Shown: positions 8,110 through 14,838 of the stretch, piece by piece
Position numbering within the stretch: the first letter of the stretch is position 1
Layout: the number at the start of each line of letters is the position of its first letter
Source of the DNA: a virus
Virus record (IMG/VR): IMGVR_UViG_3300015365_000007
Coordinates: 1 to 39,459 of that record
Reading direction: 5' to 3' (one strand)
DNA length: 39,459 nucleotides
The notes under the pieces: model-generated
Databases searched by the model: none
The model's input: only the letters and a program-made list of their open reading frames with translations
What the model was told of the DNA's origin: nothing
Made by a program: the position numbers and the translations under genes

Positions 8110-9012
8110 ATGGCTATTTCACGCGCACAACTACTGAAAGAGTTGCTCCCTGGATTGAACGCATTGTTCGGTTTAGAGTATGCTCGCTACGGTGAAGAAC
8201 ACAAAGAGATCTATGAAACAGAGACTTCTGAGCGTTCTTTTGAAGAAGAAACAAAACTGTCAGGCTTCTCAGCTGCACCAGTCAAAAACGAAGGCCAAGC
8301 CATCGCGTATGACAATGCACAAGAAGCATGGACAGCTCGCTACAACCACGAAACTATCGCCCTTGGCTTTAGCTTGACTGAAGAGGCAATTGAGGACAAC
8401 CTCTACGACTCTTTATCTGCTCGCTACACCAAAGGTCTAGCTCGTGCTATGGCTTATACCAAACAGGTAAAAGCGGCTGCAGTTTTGAATAACGGCTTTA
8501 ATAGTCAAGTTACCTACGGTGACGGACAGCCTTTGTTCTCTACAGCACATCCGTTGATTTCTGGTGGTACTAACGCCAACACTCCATCTACTCCTGCTGA
8601 CTTGAACGAAACTGCGTTGGAAAACGCTGTTATTCAGATTGCAGCTTGGACTGATGAACGTGGTCTGTTGATCGCTGCTCGTCCTAAGAAACTTGTAGTT
8701 CCACCAGCATTGCAATTCGTTGCTACCCGTTTGCTCGACACAGAACTCCGTGTTGGTACAAACAACAACGATATCAACGCTATTAAGAACAACGGTTCTG
8801 TTCCAGAAGGTTACACAATTAACCACTTCTTGACCGCAACCAATGCATGGTTCTTGACAACTGATGTACCAAACGGTTTGAAACACTTTGTTCGTATTCC
8901 ATTGCAGAACAGCATGGACGGTGACTTTGACACTGGTAACGTACGTTACAAATCCCGTGAGCGTTACAGCTTCGGCGTTTCTGATCCATTAGGTGTATAC
9001 GGTTCTTACTAA
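8110..9012 (+). CDS. Major capsid protein (Mu gpT-like, HK97 fold)
   Basis: This 300-residue protein matches the Mu gpT-like branch of HK97-fold capsid proteins in layout. It has an N-terminal helical arm (LLKELLPGLNALFGLEYARY), an E-loop region with ETSERSFEEETKLSG and an IALGFSLTEEAIEDNLY spine-helix region. The GDGQPLFSTAHPL and RPKKLVVPPAL motifs are typical of gpT-type proteins. Codon use is skewed towards clean, frequently C-ending codons relative to neighbours, as expected for a highly expressed gene. It has an AAGGAG ribosome site, and a strong terminator follows directly, setting capsid expression apart. No separate protease gene is visible. The protein is probably used nearly full length. 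Confidence 0.88.
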   Translation: MAISRAQLLKELLPGLNALFGLEYARYGEEHKEIYETETSERSFEEETKLSGFSAAPVKNEGQAIAYDNAQEAWTARYNHETIALGFSLTEEAIEDNLYDSLSARYTKGLARAMAYTKQVKAAAVLNNGFNSQVTYGDGQPLFSTAHPLISGGTNANTPSTPADLNETALENAVIQIAAWTDERGLLIAARPKKLVVPPALQFVATRLLDTELRVGTNNNDINAIKNNGSVPEGYTINHFLTATNAWFLTTDVPNGLKHFVRIPLQNSMDGDFDTGNVRYKSRERYSFGVSDPLGVYGSY

Positions 9013-9020
9013 GTAGTGCA

Positions 9021-9050
9021 GAGGGGGCATAAAAAACCCCCTCTTTTTCT
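9021..9050 (+). terminator. Rho-independent terminator after the capsid gene
   Basis: GAGGGGG (9021-9027) pairs with CCCCCTC (9037-9043) and is followed by TTTTTCTTTT. It begins 9 nt after the capsid stop codon and should end or attenuate the head-module transcript there. Confidence 0.9.
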
Positions 9051-9083
9051 TTTATTTGTTGTATGATTTAAATACTGGGTAAT

Positions 9084-9143
9084 TACTCATAACACCACTG
9101 CCCCAGCAGACGATGCAAAGATCCGTTATGAGTACTTTTGCAT
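9084..9143 (+). promoter_or_regulatory. Interleaved inverted repeats (possible pseudoknot leader)
   Basis: TACTCATAAC (9084-9093) is the exact reverse complement of GTTATGAGTA (9125-9134). Inside its loop, ATGCAAA (9113-9119) is the exact reverse complement of TTTGCAT (9137-9143), which lies outside. The two pairings interleave, as in an H-type pseudoknot, or could be alternative hairpins. The last paired base directly abuts the AAGGAG ribosome site (9144-9149) of the next gene, so folding could control its translation. A weak TATGAT box at 9062-9067 could start such a leader. Confidence 0.45.
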
Positions 9144-9155
9144 AAGGAGTCCATT

Positions 9156-9866
9156 ATGGGACGTAGTACATTTGATGGTCCGATTCTATCGGGTGATAAT
9201 CGTTTTGGCCCTGTTCGTGACGTTGGTTATACCGACCTCGTTCAAACAGCACTATTAGATTTTTCTGTAACAGCACCTGGTGCTAACTATGGTGGCGGTT
9301 CTAGAGTATTTGTTGCTTCAAACAATATTCCTAACTCTGCTGGTGTTATTTATACTCCGCAAAATGGTGCTTATAGCACTAATGGACCTACTGTAGCTAC
9401 AGCTCCAACAGCTGATGCAACAAACCTTGTATATCGTGGCGTAGTGTTCTATTTGCCATATAGCTGCAATATCACTGACATTATCCTTGATATTGGTACA
9501 GTTCCTAAAGATTCAGCTGGTACACCAGTGGCTGTAAGCGCAATTCAACCCTATGTTTCTAATAACTTTGCAACTTCTACTGGTGTTTATGCAACATTTG
9601 CTAACATCTCTAGCCCAGCTGCACAGCGTTATACAGGAACATACGTTGGCTCACAGTTAACCAATAGCAACGCTACTTTGCAAGATTTCCAAAACTTACA
9701 ACCTGGTCAACAACCTTCATGGTTTAGCCAAGTAGTTGTTACTTTGGCGATGACTACAACTGCTGCTGGTTTATCTTCTGGTCAAATTGAATTAACAGTT
9801 CGTTACAACCAGAATGATATGAACATTGGTACAAGTACAACTTACCCATACGGTAACTTTGACTAA
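9156..9866 (+). CDS. Putative virion structural protein
   Basis: This 236-residue protein is rich in Thr, Ser, Asn, Ala and Tyr with alternating beta-strand patterning (GVVFYLPYSCNITDIILDIG, FSQVVVTLAMTT, IELTVRYNQND). This composition is typical of head-fibre or decoration proteins. ATG 9156 was chosen because AAGGAG ends six bases upstream; a TTG further upstream in frame would read through the ribosome site. The gene is bracketed by two terminators, so it may be transcribed or dosed separately from both neighbours. No known domain is recognised; a role on the capsid surface is inferred from its position after the capsid gene. Confidence 0.7.
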   Translation: MGRSTFDGPILSGDNRFGPVRDVGYTDLVQTALLDFSVTAPGANYGGGSRVFVASNNIPNSAGVIYTPQNGAYSTNGPTVATAPTADATNLVYRGVVFYLPYSCNITDIILDIGTVPKDSAGTPVAVSAIQPYVSNNFATSTGVYATFANISSPAAQRYTGTYVGSQLTNSNATLQDFQNLQPGQQPSWFSQVVVTLAMTTTAAGLSSGQIELTVRYNQNDMNIGTSTTYPYGNFD

Positions 9867-9877
9867 TTAATCCTCTT

Positions 9878-9901
9878 GGGGGACTAAGGTCCCCCTTTTT
9901 T
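9878..9901 (+). terminator. Rho-independent terminator
   Basis: GGGGGAC (9878-9884) pairs with GTCCCCC (9889-9895) around a TAAG tetraloop, followed by six T. It lies just after the virion protein gene stop codon. Confidence 0.9.
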
Positions 9902-9919
9902 AAAACTTAGGAGATTAAT

Positions 9920-10774
9920 ATGGCACAAAGCCCAAGTGGAATACCAAGCACCAATAACTCGGTGCAGTCGATTAGCCGTCAGGCTAAGTATGAGCCATTT
10001 GATTTGCAAGTATCACGCAATCAAATTTCAGGACATACGCCTTTAAATATTTTTGGTTATGGAACGACTGGCACAACTGCTGGTTTATTTGTAACCATGT
10101 GGGAAAACTCTCCCACCACCAATTATGTATTTCCAGTAGCAGCACAAGTAATGTATGTTGCAAGTACAGTAGGCGCAGGAGATGCTGGTGCGTTAATTCA
10201 AGTTACTGGATTAGATGCAAACTACAACCCAATATCTGAAATTGTTGCATTAGGCGCAACCGCAGGAACAGGCGTAGCAACCGTTAAATCGTATTACCGT
10301 ATTAATAACATTGCTGTTGCATTAGCTTCCACAGTACAACCTACTGGTGTTATTACCATTCAAAACCAAGCTGCAACGTCTGGTGCTGTTGAATATGCGC
10401 AGATCAATACAACTACTTACAACGGTAGCACTATCAGTATTGGCACGTCTCAAATGTCTGTTTACACAGTTCCAGCAAACACCACTTTGCAATTGACAAG
10501 ATTTACTGCAAACAGCTCATTTACTGGTAATACTGCAAACTACTGCATATACAGGGTTGTAGCACAGTATCCATCTGTTTTAAATTCATCGGCAACATTA
10601 ATTCGTAGAGTGATTTTGCAAACTCCGTTTGTACAACAGTTTAATATCCAACGTACTTTCCCATTTGCTTATCCAGCTGGTACGGATGTTCAATGGCAAA
10701 TTGCCCCTAGTGGTACTGTTGCTTGTACTGTAGGTATTAACATTGGTGGTGTTTTGATTGATAGCGGCGGCTAA
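9920..10774 (+). CDS. Putative virion structural protein (beta-rich)
   Basis: This 284-residue protein has a short N-terminal anchor-like segment (RQAKYEPFDLQVSRNQI). It is followed by beta-rich sequence full of Thr, Val, Gly and Asn, including MYVASTVGAGDAG and YTVPANTTLQLTRF, the latter common in phage fibre and virion proteins. The C-terminus (FPAYP-type AYPAGTDVQWQIAP then GVLIDSGG) resembles the end of T4-like cyanophage and aquatic phage structural proteins as I recall them. It has a TAGGAG ribosome site. It probably forms part of a head fibre or a decoration complex with the preceding gene product, but the exact location is unknown. Confidence 0.65.
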   Translation: MAQSPSGIPSTNNSVQSISRQAKYEPFDLQVSRNQISGHTPLNIFGYGTTGTTAGLFVTMWENSPTTNYVFPVAAQVMYVASTVGAGDAGALIQVTGLDANYNPISEIVALGATAGTGVATVKSYYRINNIAVALASTVQPTGVITIQNQAATSGAVEYAQINTTTYNGSTISIGTSQMSVYTVPANTTLQLTRFTANSSFTGNTANYCIYRVVAQYPSVLNSSATLIRRVILQTPFVQQFNIQRTFPFAYPAGTDVQWQIAPSGTVACTVGINIGGVLIDSGG

Positions 10775-10776
10775 AA

Positions 10777-11037
10777 ATGGCAACTAAGAAAAAAGGCGTA
10801 TCTCTTGCGATTGGTCGTGGTGAAAAGCTGCCTGTATCTAAGGGCGCTGGGCTTACCGCCAAAGGTCGTGCTAAATATAATGCAGCTACTGGCTCGCATT
10901 TGAAAGCTCCACAACCTGAAGGTGGTGCCCGTAAGCGTTCATTTTGTGCTCGTATGTCTGGCATGCCAGGACCGATGAAAGATGAAAATGGTAAACCAAC
11001 TCGTAAAGCAGCTTCTTTAAAGAGATGGAAATGCTAA
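10777..11037 (+). CDS. Small basic phage protein (SFCARMSG family)
   Basis: This 86-residue, strongly basic protein starts 2 nt after the preceding stop. It contains GLTAKGRAKYNAATG, then RKRSFCARMSGMPGPMKDE and ends in ALKRWKC-like SLKRWKC. The combination of 'LTAKGRxKYN', 'SFCARMSG' and a terminal WKC is a widely conserved signature of small late proteins in marine and freshwater phages, including cyanophages. A function is not established to my knowledge. The two conserved cysteines and high charge suggest nucleic-acid binding or packaging with DNA in the head, which is inference. Confidence 0.8.
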   Translation: MATKKKGVSLAIGRGEKLPVSKGAGLTAKGRAKYNAATGSHLKAPQPEGGARKRSFCARMSGMPGPMKDENGKPTRKAASLKRWKC

Positions 11038-11277
11038 ATGTCAGTATTCGAGATATTAACTTTGGTTTCGTACCTATTGGGTGGTATTGTGGCTTTTATT
11101 GTCAAAGATAAATCTGATGAACTTAAACGTCAGGGTATTCTTTTAAATAAAACTCGTGAGGAATTAGCTCGTGATTACATTACTAAAATTGAAGTGCGTA
11201 CAGATATGGAACGGATTATTAACCGTTTTGACAGGATTGAAGAAAAGCTTGACCGATTTATTGAAGGGCACAAATAA
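11038..11277 (+). CDS. Small membrane protein with C-terminal coiled coil
   Basis: This 79-residue protein has one hydrophobic segment at residues 4-22 (FEILTLVSYLLGGIVAFIV). A charged helical tail containing RIINRFDRIEEKLDRF follows, a clear amphipathic heptad pattern. The layout resembles XhlA-type lysis-associated proteins with the order of parts reversed, and small tail-tip membrane proteins. It starts immediately after the previous stop codon and overlaps the next start by one base. A lysis-accessory or ejection role is possible; it lies about 10 kb from the recognised holin and endolysin. Confidence 0.75.
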   Translation: MSVFEILTLVSYLLGGIVAFIVKDKSDELKRQGILLNKTREELARDYITKIEVRTDMERIINRFDRIEEKLDRFIEGHK

Positions 11278-11570
11278 TGCCAAGTAAGTCAAAAAAACAG
11301 CATAATCTGATGGAGATGGTAGCTCATAATCCTAAGATGGCTAAAAAAGTTGGTATTCCTCAGTCAGTAGGTAAAGAGTTTGTAGCTGCTGATAAGGGCA
11401 AGAAGTTTGGTACAGGTGGCGGTGTTGGTGTAACTCGAGGCGGTAAAGGTATGATTAATCGTCAAGAGACAAGGTTTGGTAGCGTTCTAGGGCAAGAAAA
11501 GAATGTGCCAAATGTTAATTTAAACAAATACGTCGGAAAAAAGACTGGCGGAAAGGTGAAGAAAAAATGA
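11277..11570 (+). CDS. Small basic protein, MPSKSKKQ family
   Basis: This 97-residue Lys/Gly-rich protein opens with MPSKSKKQHNLMEMVAHN, followed by VGKEFVAADKGKKF. This arrangement recalls the small phage/bacterial family that begins MPxKSKxQ and has 'xxFxxADKGKK' (DUF3008-like). The middle is glycine-rich (FGTGGGVGVTRGGKG) and the C-terminus is a lysine cluster. It overlaps both neighbours by a few bases. Function unknown; such basic, disordered proteins may accompany packaged DNA. Confidence 0.75.
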   Translation: MPSKSKKQHNLMEMVAHNPKMAKKVGIPQSVGKEFVAADKGKKFGTGGGVGVTRGGKGMINRQETRFGSVLGQEKNVPNVNLNKYVGKKTGGKVKKK

Positions 11571-11743
11571 TGGCAACTAAAAAATTCTCTCAAAAAGAAA
11601 CAATGGGTGGCGAGTCTATGGGCAAAGTTAAAACTGGCGCTCCTAGCATTGATGGTATTGCAGAACGTGGCAAGACCAAAACTAAATACCCTAAGATGAG
11701 CGGTAACACTATTGGCAATGGTCCTTTGGTTCATTGTAAATAA
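11567..11743 (+). CDS. Short Lys/Gly-rich late protein
   Basis: A 58-codon gene fits exactly between its neighbours. The ATG at 11567 overlaps the previous stop as ATGATG (an alternative start is 11570), and its TAA ends 2 nt before the next ATG. The product is basic, with GGESMGKVKTGAPSIDG and TKYPKMSGNTIGNG, and ends HCK. The small genes on either side share this composition, and the reading frame fills an otherwise unexplained gap, supporting a real gene. Function unknown. Confidence 0.7.
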   Translation: MMATKKFSQKETMGGESMGKVKTGAPSIDGIAERGKTKTKYPKMSGNTIGNGPLVHCK

Positions 11744-11745
11744 TC

Positions 11746-12081
11746 ATGGCACAAGACTACGCTAAAAACAGAGCTGTAGCATTGGCTAAAGAAAGAGCAA
11801 AAGACTACGAGATTTTTGGTTCTCGTGGGGATGCTGCTCGTACAGGTATGGAACAAGGTCGTATGGATCAAATGGGCAATGCCTATAAGAAAGGTGGAAA
11901 AGCTATGGAACACAAACATAATATGGATCATGTTAAGCAACACGCTGCTGGTCACATGCATGAACAAGATAAAGTGAAACAGCATTCTGCTGGTCATAAA
12001 ATGCATCATGACCATGTAAAAGCTATGTGCGGTGGTGGCATGAGTAAAGCTAAAAAGATGAGTTCTGGTGGAGCTTGCTAA
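11746..12081 (+). CDS. Histidine-rich small late protein
   Basis: In this 111-residue protein, about fifteen histidines fall within residues 53-92 in a semi-regular pattern (DHVKQHAAGHMHEQDKVKQ, then HSAGHKMHHDHVKAM). The tail, CGGGMSKAKK...SSGGAC, ends in a cysteine pair. The N-terminal 35 residues form a charged helix (KNRAVALAKERAKDY). Two related His blocks, HVKQHAAGHMHEQD and KVKQHSAGHKMHHD, indicate an internal duplication. The chemistry suits metal ion binding or pH-sensitive interactions, but no role is established. A YKKGGK motif links it to other small proteins of the cluster. Confidence 0.75.
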   Translation: MAQDYAKNRAVALAKERAKDYEIFGSRGDAARTGMEQGRMDQMGNAYKKGGKAMEHKHNMDHVKQHAAGHMHEQDKVKQHSAGHKMHHDHVKAMCGGGMSKAKKMSSGGAC

Positions 12082-12342
12082 ATGAAAACTAGTCGTGGGA
12101 TGGGCGCTATGAACCCTTCTAAAATGCCTAAAGCTAAAACGATTGTCCGTAAAGATAATCCTGACGACGTCACTATGTACAAAAAAGGTGGTGAAGTCTG
12201 GGACAAACCCCGTCCAAAAGGGCTTGGCAAACCTAAAAAAATGTCAGCAGCTAAAAAGTCTAGCGCTAAAGCTATGGCTAAGGCAGCTGGTAGACCGTAT
12301 CCCAATCTAGTTGATAATATGAGAGCCGCGAGGAAAAAATGA
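12082..12342 (+). CDS. Small basic late protein (PYPNLVDN family)
   Basis: This 86-residue lysine-rich protein starts directly after the preceding stop. Recognisable segments are MKTSRGMGAMNPSKMPK, IVRKDNPDDVTMYKKGGEVW and AGRPYPNLVDNMRAARKK. I recall the same segments in small late proteins of many uncultured aquatic phages. The central stretch is mostly Lys, Ala and Ser and probably disordered or helical. It contains the KKGGEV form of the Gly-Gly motif seen in several products of this window. Function unknown; DNA or capsid-interior association is possible. Confidence 0.75.
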   Translation: MKTSRGMGAMNPSKMPKAKTIVRKDNPDDVTMYKKGGEVWDKPRPKGLGKPKKMSAAKKSSAKAMAKAAGRPYPNLVDNMRAARKK

Positions 12343-12716
12343 CTTTATTTGATCACGTACTAGGCTACGTTAAAAGCGTAGGACATGCAGTAGAAGGTGA
12401 AGAGCATAAGCTATTACAAGAGTTTGTTACCTATTTGGCTAGCAATTCTGTAGTTGCTGGGTTCTTTCAGTATTCAGGAACTGACAAAGAAAAAGAAGTG
12501 GTAGCTAATTTTGCTTCTACTTTAATGCCAGCTGAACAGTTTGTGGCTCCTGCTATTCCTGAGCCTGTTGTTGAAGTTGCTCCAGTAGAAGAATCTGCTC
12601 CAGTAGAAGAACCTGCTCCAGAACCTGCTCCAGAACCTGCTCCAGAACCTGCTCCAGAACCTGCTCCAGTAGAAGAGCCTGTTCCAGAAGTTAATCCAGA
12701 CGCTCCACAGGAGTAA
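12339..12716 (+). CDS. Acidic protein with Glu-Pro-Ala-Pro repeat tail
   Basis: This 125-residue protein has an N-terminal helical domain of about 70 residues (LFDHVLGYVKSVGHAVEGEE, FVTYLASNSVVAGFFQYSG). Then comes a rigid acidic tail of Glu-Pro-Ala-Pro and Pro-Val-Glu-Glu repeats to the end. It overlaps the upstream gene by 4 nt (ATGA). Such tails act as extended spacers. It lies immediately before the head-tail connector gene with an AGGAG site at its 3' end. Function unknown; a flexible minor virion protein is possible. Confidence 0.75.
   Translation: MTLFDHVLGYVKSVGHAVEGEEHKLLQEFVTYLASNSVVAGFFQYSGTDKEKEVVANFASTLMPAEQFVAPAIPEPVVEVAPVEESAPVEEPAPEPAPEPAPEPAPEPAPVEEPVPEVNPDAPQE
12612..12659 (+). 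repeat. 12-bp tandem repeat, four perfect copies
   Basis: CCTGCTCCAGAA is repeated exactly four times, with further imperfect units on both sides (about 12570-12690). It encodes Pro-Ala-Pro-Glu. Perfect tandem identity suggests slippage-prone, length-variable sequence. Confidence 0.9.
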
Positions 12717-12719
12717 GCG

Positions 12720-13667
12720 ATGTCTACATCATCCACTACGCTATTTAATTTAGATATGGGCGACCTTATTGAGGAAGCCTTTGAGCGTTGTGGTACTCAA
12801 CTACGATCTGGCTATGACTTTAGAACTGCCCGTCGTAGTGTCAATATGCTTACTATTGAGTGGGCAAATCGTGGGATTAATCTATGGACTATTGAGCAGG
12901 GGCAAATTCCTATCAATATCAATGCTGGGCAAATTAGTTATCCAATTCCTGTAGATACCATTGACCTATATGACCAAGTTATTCGTCAAGGCACTGGGCA
13001 AAATCAAGTTGATATTAATCTTACTCGCATATCTGGGGATACATACCTCACAATACCTACTAAAAACGCTTATGGTCGTCCTATTCAAGTCTGGATTGAT
13101 AGGCAGTCAGGTAACGTAGATGCTCTTCCTGTAACGGCTTTAACACAAGCTGCATCGGCAACTGATACTACTTTGTATGTAACATCTACCGCTAATATGC
13201 GTAGCCAAGGCTATATCAACATAGACGGCGAAACAATCCTTTATCAAAACCTTGGGCAAGCTAATTCTAGTAATGCAAATCAGCTATTAAATTGCTATCG
13301 TGGGGTTAACAATACTACGGCAACTGCTCATAATTTAGGGGCTAGTGCCTATAATAATTTCTTGCCAAACGTCAATATTTGGCCTACTGGCAATCCTGGA
13401 ACCCAATATACGTTGATTTACTGGCGTATGCGTCGTATGCAAGATGCTGGTACAGGTGTAACTACTGAAGATATTCCATTCCGTTTTATTCCATGTATGG
13501 CTGCAGGTCTTGCTTACTATTTGTCTATGAAGCTGATGGACATTAATCCTCAGCGCATTCCAATGTTAAAAGCGGATTATGAACAACAGTTTCAGTTTGC
13601 GTCAGAAGAAGATAGAGAGAAAGCGCCTTTGCGATTTGTGCCCCGCAACATGAATTACTATAGATAG
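12720..13667 (+). CDS. Head-tail connector/adaptor protein
   Basis: The N-terminus of this 315-residue protein (MGDLIEEAFERCG...FRTARRSVNMLTIEWANRGINLW) is a pattern I recognise from podovirus head-tail connectors that bind below the portal. The C-terminus (FIPCMAAGLAYYLSMKLM..., then QQFQFASEEDREKAPLRFVP) is the matching helical part. Between them, residues about 131-214 look like an extra beta domain (ATDTTLYVTSTANM, NIDGETILYQN, LNCYRGVNNTTATAH). Sequence after it resumes as LPNVNIWPTGN, which in related proteins directly follows the RQ segment. A strong AGGAG ribosome site precedes the start. Confidence 0.75.
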   Translation: MSTSSTTLFNLDMGDLIEEAFERCGTQLRSGYDFRTARRSVNMLTIEWANRGINLWTIEQGQIPININAGQISYPIPVDTIDLYDQVIRQGTGQNQVDINLTRISGDTYLTIPTKNAYGRPIQVWIDRQSGNVDALPVTALTQAASATDTTLYVTSTANMRSQGYINIDGETILYQNLGQANSSNANQLLNCYRGVNNTTATAHNLGASAYNNFLPNVNIWPTGNPGTQYTLIYWRMRRMQDAGTGVTTEDIPFRFIPCMAAGLAYYLSMKLMDINPQRIPMLKADYEQQFQFASEEDREKAPLRFVPRNMNYYR

Positions 13668-13669
13668 TC

Positions 13670-14098
13670 ATGCCAAATAAGTTCGCCTCTGGTAAACACT
13701 CGATAGCGGAATGTGACCGTTGTGGACAGCGGTATAAGTTGCATGAGCTAAAAACTCAAGTACTTAAAACTAAGCCTTATAAAGTTAAAGTCTGTCCACC
13801 TTGCTGGGATCCTGATCAACCACAACTACAACTTGGTATGTATCCTGTATCTGATCCACAAGGTGTACGGGAACCACGCCCTGATGTGAGTTATTATTCA
13901 TCAGGAAGCACAGGGTTATACATAAACCCAAATGCTAGTAATAATGTAAATAATGCTGGGTATCCTAGCGATGGCAGTAGGGAGTTTCAGTGGGCTTGGA
14001 ACCCTGTAGGAGGAGCTAGTTATTTTGATAGATATTTAACTCCAAATAGCTTGATTCCAGTAATAACAATTGGTACAGTCACAATATCAACCACTTAG
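13670..14098 (+). CDS. Zinc-ribbon-like small structural-module protein
   Basis: The N-terminus of this 142-residue protein has two CxxC knuckles: C15/C18 (ECDRCGQ) and C42/C45 (VCPPCWD), spaced as in a treble-clef or zinc-ribbon fold. The C-terminal half is Asn/Ser/Gly/Tyr-rich and probably extended (STGLYINPNASNN). It starts 2 nt after the connector gene. The fold suggests binding to nucleic acid or stabilising a small head-tail joining protein; which one is not clear. Similar small CxxC proteins are found beside connectors in aquatic podoviruses as I recall. Confidence 0.75.
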   Translation: MPNKFASGKHSIAECDRCGQRYKLHELKTQVLKTKPYKVKVCPPCWDPDQPQLQLGMYPVSDPQGVREPRPDVSYYSSGSTGLYINPNASNNVNNAGYPSDGSREFQWAWNPVGGASYFDRYLTPNSLIPVITIGTVTISTT

Positions 14099-14108
14099 GA
14101 GCATTAAA

Positions 14109-14348
14109 ATGGCAAAAATGGAAAATATGAAAGAAGATATTAAGCAAGATAAAGCTATTGTTAAAAAAGCTTTTAAAATGCATGATGCTCAAGAACATAA
14201 AGGCGGAAAAGGTACTAATCTAGAAAACCTTAAAAAAGGCGGAAAAGCTGTAAAGAAAATGGCTAAAGGTGGCGTAACAGGACAAGCTATGAAAGCTATG
14301 GGTCGCAACTTAGCTCGTGCTCGTAATCAAAAACCTGGGAGCAAATAA
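14109..14348 (+). CDS. Small Lys-rich late protein with KKGGK motifs
   Basis: This 79-residue protein is composed mainly of Lys, Ala, Met and Gly. Two Gly-Gly motifs are visible (LKKGGKAVKKMAKGGVTG), followed by MKAMGRNLARARNQKPGSK, an ending I recall from many small phage proteins. ATG 14109 was chosen because TTAGGAG, overlapping the previous stop codon, is correctly spaced before it; a longer in-frame reading has no ribosome site. It belongs to the cluster of tiny basic proteins. Function unknown. Confidence 0.75.
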   Translation: MAKMENMKEDIKQDKAIVKKAFKMHDAQEHKGGKGTNLENLKKGGKAVKKMAKGGVTGQAMKAMGRNLARARNQKPGSK

Positions 14349-14638
14349 TGGCTAAATTTTCTAAAAAAATAATGGGCAAAGAAGTAGGCTCAGCAGCAGA
14401 TTATGCCAAACCACATAAAATGTCGGGGAAAGAAATTGGAACATCAGATGTTGATTTAGGCGTTTGTTATGCAACTGATCCTAATACTTTAAAAGCAGAC
14501 GAGCATACTCCTGGCGGAATGCCCGCTATGCGTGTTTCAATTAGCAATAATACTCGTGGTCCAAAAACTTCAGGAATTGAAATGCGTGGTGCTGGTGCAG
14601 CTACCAAAGGTCGTATGTCCAGAGGTCCAATGGCATGA
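14348..14638 (+). CDS. Small basic late protein
   Basis: This 96-residue protein is rich in Gly, Lys, Met and Ala with no hydrophobic core beyond a short central segment around DVDLGVCYATDPN. The C-terminal part (GIEMRGAGAATKGRMSRGP) is glycine/arginine-rich and resembles small late proteins of aquatic phages. Its start overlaps the previous stop by one base and its end overlaps the next start by four. Function unknown. Confidence 0.72.
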   Translation: MAKFSKKIMGKEVGSAADYAKPHKMSGKEIGTSDVDLGVCYATDPNTLKADEHTPGGMPAMRVSISNNTRGPKTSGIEMRGAGAATKGRMSRGPMA

Positions 14639-14838
14639 GTGTGGATCCAAAAACTCAAGTTAAAATTGATTTAACTATTGAGGATGTAGATTTTGTTATT
14701 ACGGCTCTTGGTGAAATGCCAGCTAAAACCAATGCGTTTGGTTTAATAATGAAAATCCGTGCTCAAGCAATGGCTCAAGTTCCACAAGAACCACAAGTTC
14801 AAGACGTTAAACCTGAAGATATTAAGCCAGCAGAATGA
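14635..14838 (+). CDS. Short acidic late protein
   Basis: This 67-residue protein starts ATGAGTG over the preceding stop and overlaps the tail-adaptor start by 4 nt. The first 45 residues form a compact helix-strand pattern (VKIDLTIEDVDFVITALGEM); the rest is a Gln/Pro/Glu tail. Domain and function are not recognised. Conserved spacing with both neighbours supports it as a real gene, perhaps a small partner of the adaptor. Confidence 0.7.
   Translation: MSVDPKTQVKIDLTIEDVDFVITALGEMPAKTNAFGLIMKIRAQAMAQVPQEPQVQDVKPEDIKPAE

Noticed and set aside
9138-9155. Upstream TTG start for the 9156 virion protein
   Set aside because: Translation from there would read through the AAGGAG ribosome site itself; ATG 9156 is correctly spaced from it.
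12467-12736. Minus-strand Gly/Ser/Ala repeat open frame
   Set aside because: It is the antisense reading of the Glu-Pro-Ala-Pro repeat; stops are rare there only because of the repeat.
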